A stretch of DNA of 20,489 nucleotides from positions 1-20,489 of the forward strand of contig CAKTZK010000021.1 of the NCBI GenBank assembly GCA_934635515.1. Reading direction: 5' to 3'. The stretch comes from an uncultured Oscillospiraceae bacterium (lineage in GTDB: Bacteria; Bacillota_A; Clostridia; Oscillospirales; Oscillospiraceae). Of the stretch, positions 15,789 to 20,489 are shown piece after piece; positions within the stretch are counted from its first letter, which is position 1; each line of letters begins with the position of its first letter. The notes below the pieces were generated by a model. That model was not told where the DNA came from and made no database searches. It saw nothing but the letters and a program-made list of their open reading frames with translations. Made by a program: the position numbers and the translations under genes.

Positions 15789-15929
15789 GGATTAAGAGAA
15801 GAGTGAAGAGTTTGGGGGCGGGGGGGATTTTATGAAAAAATTTTAGGTGTTGCACAGGGGAGGGCAACGGGAGAGGCAACGAAGCTATGGCGGGCGGGGA
15901 CAGATGAGAACAAAAAGGAGGTTTGGGTC

Positions 15930-17825
15930 ATGGACGGTATGACTTTACAGAAGCCCAAGATCGGCGCGGAGGAGGTGCGCCGGGCGGCGCAGATCCTAAA
16001 AAAATACAAGCAGGGCAAGGCACATCTGGAGAGCCGCATCATCGACAACGAGCAGTTCTGGAAAATGCGGCACTGGCAGCAGATGGAGAAAAACGGACAG
16101 GGAGGCAATCCCGGAGACCCGCAGCCGGCCAGTGCGTGGCTGGTGAACTGCATCCTCTCCAAGCACGCAGACGCCATGGACTGCTACCCGGAGCCCACGG
16201 TGCTGCCCCGGGAAGAGGGCGACCGCCTGGAGGCGGCGAAGCTGACGAAAATTCTGCCGGTGGTGCTGAAACAAAACCAGTTTAAGCGGACCTATTCCGA
16301 CGCCTGGTGGTACAAGCTGAAAAGCGGGTGTGCCGCCTACGGCGTTTTCTGGGATGCGGGAAAGCTGGGCGGCCTTGGGGACATTTCTATCCGCAGGATG
16401 GACCTTTTGAATTTGTTTTGGGAGCCGGGCGTTCGGGACATTCAGGACTCGGAGAACTTTTTCTCTACGGAGCTTATCAGCAACGAGCAGCTCCTGCGCA
16501 GCTATCCGCAGCTGGAGGGAAAGCTGGGAAGCGGCAGCTTCACGGTGAGCCGATTCCTCTATGACGACACGGTGGACACCTCTGACAAATCCCTGGTGGT
16601 GGACTGGTACTACCACACCACGGACGGGGGACGGAAGGTACTGCAGTACTGCAAATTTGTGGGGGAGACGGTGCTCTACGCTACAGAAAACGACACCCGG
16701 GTCCCTATGGAGGAGAAGGTGATGGGCCTGGAGGCCGACGGAACGCCGCATATAGAAAATGTGCCGGTGGGGCTGCCTATGAGTCTGCGGGGATGGTATG
16801 ACCACGGGAAGTACCCGTTTGTATTTGACGTGCTGTTTCCCGAGGAGGGGACGCCCTGCGGGTATGGGTACATTGACCTGTGCAAGTCGCCCCAGAAGCA
16901 GATCGACCTGATGAACCAGGCCATCCTCAAGAACACCCTGGCGGCGGCTACGCCCCGGTTTTTCGTGCGGGCTGACGGGGCGGTGAACGAGAACGAGTAC
17001 GCCGACTGGACCAAGCCCTTTGTGCACACCAACGGAAACCTGGGCAGCGACTCCATTGCGCCCATCCACACGGCGGGGCTGGACAGCGTGTATGTGGCCA
17101 TTCTTCAGAGCAAGATCGCGGAGATGAAGGAGACGGCGGGCAATCGGGATGTGGCCAACGGCGGCACGGCTTCGGGTGTGACGGCGGCTACGGCCATTGC
17201 GGCGCTGCAGGAGGCGGGCGGAAAGCTGTCACGGAACATGATAGACGACGGGTACGAGGCGTTTTCCGATGTAGTGACGCTGTGCATTGAGCTGATAAGG
17301 CAGTTTTACAGCCTGCCCAGGCAGTTCCGCCTGCTGGGGGGCGAATTTGCCAGCTACGACAGCAGCGGGCTCCAGCCGGTGGCTATGAGCGACGGGGTGG
17401 AGGTGTCCTATCGGGTGCCGGTATTTGACCTGGAAATTTCCGCTCAGCAGGAGAATCCGTACAAGACCATGGAGTATAACCAGTTCGCCTTGCAGCTGTT
17501 CCAGATGGGCTTTTTCCGGGACGACATGGCCCAGCAGGCCCTGCGGTGCCTGGAGCTGATGGACTTTAAGAACAAGGACCTGGTGATGGGGATGATCCAG
17601 CGGGGGCAGACCCAGCAGAAGGAAATTGAGAGCTTGCGGGCGCGGCTTTTGCAGACGGCGGCGGTGGTGGACCAGGTGAAGGGCACGAATCTGACGGAGG
17701 CTTTGGCCCGGGAGTATGCGGACAGCGCGGCGCCCGGAGCCGGCGCGGGAAAACGGCGGGAGGAGAAGACCTCGGCCGTGGAGCGCAGCCGAAAGGGTAC
17801 CCGAGAGACGGTGCGGCCCCGATGA
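15930..17825 (+). CDS. Phage portal protein
   Basis: This is the predicted dodecameric ring at one capsid vertex through which DNA enters. The 631-residue protein begins with an Arg/Lys-rich helical segment, followed by WLVNCILSKHADAMDCYPEP and LPREEGDRLEAAKLTKILPV, a pattern typical of the large podo/siphovirus-type portals of Firmicutes phages. Later regions include PFVFDVLFPEEGTPCGYGYI and DLCKSPQKQIDLMNQAILKN, the portal stem/wing part, and a helical C-terminus. The ATG at 15930 has a perfect AGGAGG 8 bases upstream. Its stop overlaps the protease ATG (ATGA). The call rests on this overall pattern and on its place right after terL. No disruption is seen. Confidence 0.87.
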   Translation: MDGMTLQKPKIGAEEVRRAAQILKKYKQGKAHLESRIIDNEQFWKMRHWQQMEKNGQGGNPGDPQPASAWLVNCILSKHADAMDCYPEPTVLPREEGDRLEAAKLTKILPVVLKQNQFKRTYSDAWWYKLKSGCAAYGVFWDAGKLGGLGDISIRRMDLLNLFWEPGVRDIQDSENFFSTELISNEQLLRSYPQLEGKLGSGSFTVSRFLYDDTVDTSDKSLVVDWYYHTTDGGRKVLQYCKFVGETVLYATENDTRVPMEEKVMGLEADGTPHIENVPVGLPMSLRGWYDHGKYPFVFDVLFPEEGTPCGYGYIDLCKSPQKQIDLMNQAILKNTLAAATPRFFVRADGAVNENEYADWTKPFVHTNGNLGSDSIAPIHTAGLDSVYVAILQSKIAEMKETAGNRDVANGGTASGVTAATAIAALQEAGGKLSRNMIDDGYEAFSDVVTLCIELIRQFYSLPRQFRLLGGEFASYDSSGLQPVAMSDGVEVSYRVPVFDLEISAQQENPYKTMEYNQFALQLFQMGFFRDDMAQQALRCLELMDFKNKDLVMGMIQRGQTQQKEIESLRARLLQTAAVVDQVKGTNLTEALAREYADSAAPGAGAGKRREEKTSAVERSRKGTRETVRPR

Positions 17826-18100
17826 TCCAGGTGACGGCGGAGCCGGGGCGTTTGACTCTGGAGGGACACGCAGGGTACGCGCCGGCGGGACAGGACATTG
17901 TGTGCGCGGCGGCGTCGGCCCTGATGCTGGCACTGGTGGAGCGGATGCAGGAGAAAAACCTGGTCCGGGAGCTTATCATGCGGCCAGGGTATGTACGCAT
18001 TACCATGCGGGGCGCGGAGAGGGAGACAGAGCTGGTGAAGTGCGGGCTTCGGCAGCTGCAGCGGCGGTTTCCCCGGTATGTGGAAGTGCGTGAAAAATAA
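17822..18100 (+). CDS. Prp-like cysteine protease, likely prohead protease
   Basis: This 92-residue protein belongs to the Prp (YsxB) family, the cysteine protease that trims the N-terminus of ribosomal protein L27 in Firmicutes. The catalytic pair is clear: H16 in EGHAGYA and C28 in GQDIVCAAASAL, with D25 also conserved. The family is normally 100-110 residues, so this one is slightly short at both ends. Unlike the housekeeping gene, which lies between the L21 and L27 genes, this copy is between portal and scaffold genes, exactly where head-maturation proteases are encoded. It overlaps the portal stop codon. Staphylococcal Prp is known to process phage 80alpha head proteins, so a phage-encoded copy acting on the capsid protein encoded downstream is a reasonable inference. 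Confidence 0.88.
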   Translation: MIQVTAEPGRLTLEGHAGYAPAGQDIVCAAASALMLALVERMQEKNLVRELIMRPGYVRITMRGAERETELVKCGLRQLQRRFPRYVEVREK

Positions 18101-18165
18101 GGCCATTTCTCCCGGTGAGGGAGTGGTGATACGGGTCGTGGCCTACCACGGGAAAGGACGAGACC

Positions 18166-18753
18166 ATGGAAATGGAAGAAAATCAGGTGCAGATGTGTGA
18201 CCAGACGGGCGATGCGGCTCCCGACGCCGGGGAGCAGGAGGACTTTGAATCTTTGATCCGGGGACGGTACAAAGAGGAGTTTGACGCCAGGGTGCGGAAA
18301 ATTTTGGACGGTCGGCTGCGGGGGATGCGGCAGGAGAATCTGCGGCTGAAGGAGCGGCAGGAGCAGTCGGACCAGGCGCGCCGGGCTGAGGCGGCGGAGC
18401 GCATTGACCGGCTGCGCAGGCAGGAGGGGGAGCTGCAAAGGCTGTATCCGGGCTTTCGCTGGCAGGAGGAGATGCGCCGGGAGGACTTCGGCAGGCTGAT
18501 TTTGGCGGGGGTGGAGCCACGGGTGGCCTACGAGACGGTGCATGGCCGGGAGCTGATGGAGAAGGCCATGCGCTATGCCGCCGGGCGCACCCGCAGACAG
18601 GTGGCCGGGAGCCTGGCCAGCGGCATGGGCCGGGTGGCGGAGAACGGCGGGCGGAGCATTGCTGTGACGGCCAGCGACCCGAGAGGGCTCACCAGTGAGG
18701 ATCTGGCGGACATTCGCCGGCGCGTACTGGACGGGGAGAAGATTCGGTTTTGA
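18166..18753 (+). CDS. Phage scaffold-like protein
   Basis: This 195-residue, highly charged protein is predicted to guide capsid assembly. The N-terminal 25 residues are acidic. Residues about 40-105 are a coiled coil rich in Arg/Glu/Gln (GRLRGMRQENLRLKERQEQS, then EAAERIDRLRRQEGELQRLY). A C-terminal basic helix ends DIRRRVLDGEKIRF, the sort of tail that binds capsid protein in scaffolds. The ATG at 18166 follows GGAAAGGACGAG. The Prp-type cleavage motif found in the capsid protein is not seen at its N-terminus, unlike the 80alpha scaffold. Assigned by position (between protease and capsid) and composition. Confidence 0.75.
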   Translation: MEMEENQVQMCDQTGDAAPDAGEQEDFESLIRGRYKEEFDARVRKILDGRLRGMRQENLRLKERQEQSDQARRAEAAERIDRLRRQEGELQRLYPGFRWQEEMRREDFGRLILAGVEPRVAYETVHGRELMEKAMRYAAGRTRRQVAGSLASGMGRVAENGGRSIAVTASDPRGLTSEDLADIRRRVLDGEKIRF

Positions 18754-18773
18754 GGGGAGTGCTGGGGGAAGGT

Positions 18774-18820
18774 GACCCCTCAGTCAGCTTCGCTGACAGC
18801 TCCCCTTGCGCAGGGGAGCC
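18774..18820. repeat. Repeat family B, copy 3
   Basis: GTCAGC-TTC-GCTGAC (18783-18797) followed by GCTCCCCT-TGCGC-AGGGGAGC (18799-18819). Confidence 0.9.
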
Positions 18821-18836
18821 TTTGGACGGGGGGTAC

Positions 18837-18878
18837 GGATTGCCACAGCCAGTGTGCGCACTGGCTTCGCAATGACAG
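18837..18878. repeat. Repeat family A, copy 2
   Basis: The 42-bp element matches copy 1 at 39 of 42 positions. The inner stem reads CCAGTG-TGCG-CACTGG, so the T-A pair of copy 1 is a G-C pair here. Confidence 0.92.
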
Positions 18879-18985
18879 GTTGCAAGGAGTGCGGTATAAG
18901 CCCGGGCAGATAGGGGCGTGGCGTGGCGGACGTTCCTCAGCGCGGAGACAGGATTATTTTTGATTTGGAGAAAGGAAAGAAGAAC

Positions 18986-20203
18986 ATGGAACTGAACTAT
19001 CAGATGTTTGCGGATGCAAATACCCAGACTACCGGCGGGCTGTCCGCCGAGATGAAGACCTATTACGGCATGGAGCTGCTGGAAAATGCCAAGCCCCAGC
19101 TGGTGCACAACCAGTTTGCCGCCACCAAGCCCCTGCCTGTGGGCGGCGGCAAGACCGTGGAATGGCGTAAGTTCGGTGCTTTTGACAAGGCGCTGACCCC
19201 CCTGACCGAGGGCGTGACCCCCGACGGCAGCGGCATTTCCGTCAGCTACATCACCAAGGAACTGGCCCAGTACGGCGACTATACCACCGTATCCGATATG
19301 CTGGACCTGACGGCCATTGACGACGTGGTGCTGGAGATCACCGACCGCCACGGCAACAACATGGGTCTGACCCTGGACACCGTGACCCGCAATGAAATTC
19401 AGCAGGGCAACCAGGTCATTTATGCCCCGGTGCTGGGCGAGGGCGGCCAGCAGACCGCTGTGACCAGCCGCGTGGCCCTGACCCCGGCCTGCAAGATGAC
19501 CAGCGAGCTGGTGGCCAAGGCCGCCACCCAGCTGAAGAAGATGAACGCGCCTACCTTCGACGGCAAGTATGTGTGCATCATCCATCCCTCTGTAGCCTTT
19601 GACCTGCGCCAGGACGAGGCATGGATCGCCGCCCACCAGTATGCCGCCGCCACGGAGCTGTTCTCCGGCGAGATCGGCGAGCTGCACGGTGTACGCTTTG
19701 TGGAGACCACGGAGGCCAAAATTTTCTGCGGCGCTGACCTGGCTAAGGACAGCCGCAATCTGGCGGTGAACGGCGCGGTGACGAACAACGCCACCGTAAA
19801 CTTTGACGGCGGCACCGTGGAGAGCGGCAGCCTGGTGGATCGCTATGTGATCATCGGCGGTAAGCGCTATAAGGTGGTCAGCAACACCGACAACTCCCTG
19901 ACCCTGGCGGAGGCCATTACCGCCGCGGACAACGCCGTTATTTATCCCGGTGAGGGCGGCGCCGAGGGCTGCGCCGTGTACGGATGCCTGTTTGTGGGCA
20001 AGGGCGCTTACGGCGTGGTGGACCTCAGCGAGGGCACCGAGGTCATTGTGAAGCCTCGCGGCTCCTCCGGCACCGCCGATCCTCTGGATCAGCGCTCCAG
20101 CGTGGGCTGGAAGGGCATCCACGCCGCGGCTATCCTGTACGACGAGTACATGGTGCGCGTGGAGTGTGGGTCCTCTTATTCTAACGAGGATAAGGCCAAC
20201 TGA
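18986..20203 (+). CDS. Major capsid protein, N4-gp56-like family, with N-terminal Prp-type cleavage motif
   Basis: This 405-residue protein is predicted to build the capsid shell with an HK97-like fold. N4-gp56-type features seen are FAATKPLPVGGGKTVEWRKF, LTEGVTPDGSGISVSYITKE, LAQYGDYTTVSDMLDLTAID and the late GSSGTADPLDQRSSVGWKG; a beta-rich insert (about residues 250-330) breaks the core, as in relatives. The N-terminus reads MELNYQMFADAN: residues 3-9 fit the LNLQ-x-FA site cut by Prp in L27, predicting cleavage between F8 and A9. The ATG at 18986 follows a GGAGAAAGGAAAG stretch. Codon use is strongly C-ending (ACC, GGC, GCC), unlike the G/A-rich terminase and portal genes, as expected for the most highly translated phage gene. 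Confidence 0.9.
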   Translation: MELNYQMFADANTQTTGGLSAEMKTYYGMELLENAKPQLVHNQFAATKPLPVGGGKTVEWRKFGAFDKALTPLTEGVTPDGSGISVSYITKELAQYGDYTTVSDMLDLTAIDDVVLEITDRHGNNMGLTLDTVTRNEIQQGNQVIYAPVLGEGGQQTAVTSRVALTPACKMTSELVAKAATQLKKMNAPTFDGKYVCIIHPSVAFDLRQDEAWIAAHQYAAATELFSGEIGELHGVRFVETTEAKIFCGADLAKDSRNLAVNGAVTNNATVNFDGGTVESGSLVDRYVIIGGKRYKVVSNTDNSLTLAEAITAADNAVIYPGEGGAEGCAVYGCLFVGKGAYGVVDLSEGTEVIVKPRGSSGTADPLDQRSSVGWKGIHAAAILYDEYMVRVECGSSYSNEDKAN

Positions 20204-20262
20204 GTGAGCGTAGGGGCGGGGGATGACCTCGGAATGACACGCCGCAAGAGGCGCGGCGGGGC

Positions 20263-20290
20263 GGGCGGGGTAGAATCCCGCCCCTACGGA
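20263..20290. repeat. Repeat family C, copy 2
   Basis: GGGCGGG (20263-20269), loop GTAGAAT, CCCGCCC (20277-20283), ending CCTACGGA. Confidence 0.8.
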
Positions 20291-20319
20291 GGACAAGGAG
20301 ATTTGTGCAAGCCCGGGTT

Positions 20320-20347
20320 GGGCGGACAGGGGCGTCCGCCCCTACGG
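20320..20347. repeat. Repeat family C, copy 3
   Basis: GGGCGGAC (20320-20327), loop AGGGGC, GTCCGCCC (20334-20341), ending CCTACGG; linker L follows at 20354. Confidence 0.85.
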
Positions 20348-20488
20348 GTGGGATGCAAGAAGTGCTGGGGCCGACCCCTCAGTCACGGCTTTGCCGTGAC
20401 AGCTCCCCGTGCGCAGGAGCTGGCTCATAGGCGGCTCCCGGCGCTGCTTCAGGGCGTTGAAGCGCAGGCGCTCGTGGGCGGCGTGCTT
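20342..20488 (-). CDS. Possible C-terminus of an opposite-strand protein entering from the right
   Basis: The minus-strand frame is open from the window edge to a TAG at 20344-20342. Its first 20 codons (KHAAHERLRFNALKQRREPP) nearly all end in G or C and use host-like codons, while the other frames do not look coding. The last roughly 22 residues are read through repeat B copy 4, linker L and the end of C, so the repeat may have inserted at the gene's 3' end. No family was recognised. It runs against the phage genes. Confidence 0.4.
   Translation of the reverse strand, partial: KHAAHERLRFNALKQRREPPMSQLLRTGSCHGKAVTEGSAPALLASHP
20373..20421. repeat. Repeat family B, copy 4 (second hairpin degenerate)
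   Basis: GTCACGGC-TTT-GCCGTGAC (20382-20400) is intact. The following AGCTCCCC-GTGCGC-AGGAGCT arm has lost two G residues relative to other copies. Confidence 0.85.
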
Positions 20489-20489
20489 G

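Larger units (their letters stand above)
15309..15929. other. Gene-free mosaic of hairpin repeats between terminase and portal genes
   Basis: These 621 bases hold no supportable gene. They contain, in order, repeat families B, A, linker, C, linker, a larger hairpin (D), a fragment of C and another B. The final 140 bases lead to the portal RBS AGGAGG (15916-15921). Confidence 0.8.
18754..18985. other. Gap between scaffold and capsid genes carrying repeats B and A
   Basis: No gene is seen in these 232 bases. Repeat B copy 3, repeat A copy 2 and linker L lie in the same order and spacing as at 15379-15494. The RBS region GGAGAAAGGAAAG (18967-18979) belongs to the capsid gene. Confidence 0.75.
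20204..20489. other. Repeat-rich region after the capsid gene
   Basis: Repeats C (two copies and a 5' fragment at 20210-20220), linker L and B copy 4 fill 20210-20421. GGAATGACA at 20231 looks like a remnant of family A. The expected next phage gene (head-tail connector) does not begin here on the plus strand. Confidence 0.7.

Noticed and set aside
15629..15835. Short plus-strand frame in the terminase-portal gap
   Set aside because: It spans hairpin D and repeat B, has no RBS and no recognisable protein features.
18689..20296. A 535-codon minus-strand frame opposite the capsid gene
   Set aside because: It runs through repeats A/B and is opposite a well-recognised capsid protein; its composition is an artefact of the sense codons.

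Overview
This window looks like chromosome from a GC-rich, low-G+C-lineage Firmicute of the gut Oscillospiraceae/Ruminococcaceae type. The pointers are a Gram-positive HAE1-type RND pump with no adaptor gene beside it, a dockerin next to a cohesin/cadherin-like protein, Clostridia-type phage head genes, and GC-rich intergenic hairpin repeats. Genus cannot be fixed from the sequence alone.

Layout. (1) 1-525 is the 3' end of gap (GAPDH), closed by a strong terminator. (2) 741-4691 is a very large RND-family efflux protein carrying a roughly 250-residue coiled-coil insert, also followed by a terminator. (3) 4779-6479 is an AT-rich island holding a complete MunI-like type II restriction-modification system: endonuclease and controller protein leftward, MT-A70-type methyltransferase rightward, with a divergent promoter region between them. 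(4) 6684-9233 is a translationally coupled three-gene ABC importer (ATPase, permease, NMT1/SsuA-like lipoprotein). (5) 9234-9756 has no gene but holds at least five strong hairpins. (6) 9757-13249 is a two-gene cell-surface unit: a secreted SH3b/glucosaminidase with a C-terminal dockerin, then a membrane-anchored cohesin-like plus cadherin-like protein with a Glu-rich tail. A near-perfect 18-bp stem terminator closes it. (7) 13421-20203 is a phage DNA-packaging and head module in canonical order: zinc-ribbon protein, small and large terminase, portal, Prp-like cysteine protease, scaffold-like protein, N4-gp56-type major capsid protein. No integrase, repressor or replication genes lie on its left flank, and a probable opposite-strand gene enters from the right edge.

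Two things stand out. First, the phage module carries its own Prp-type protease (His/Cys dyad, GHA...DIVCAA), and the major capsid protein begins with LNYQMFA, which closely matches the LNLQ-x-FA site that Prp cleaves in Firmicutes ribosomal protein L27 and in phage 80alpha head proteins. The protease and its likely substrate are therefore encoded three genes apart. Second, the three gaps inside and after this module (15309-15929, 18754-18985, 20204-20489) hold a mosaic of at least three hairpin-repeat families joined by a shared 12-bp linker. One stem shows a compensatory T-A to G-C change. Such host-style repeats inside phage operons suggest a long-resident or domesticated element.

Functionally, the dockerin/cohesin pair may place a cell-wall hydrolase on the cell surface, the RM island is a self-contained defence cassette, and the phage block is a packaging and head-maturation unit.
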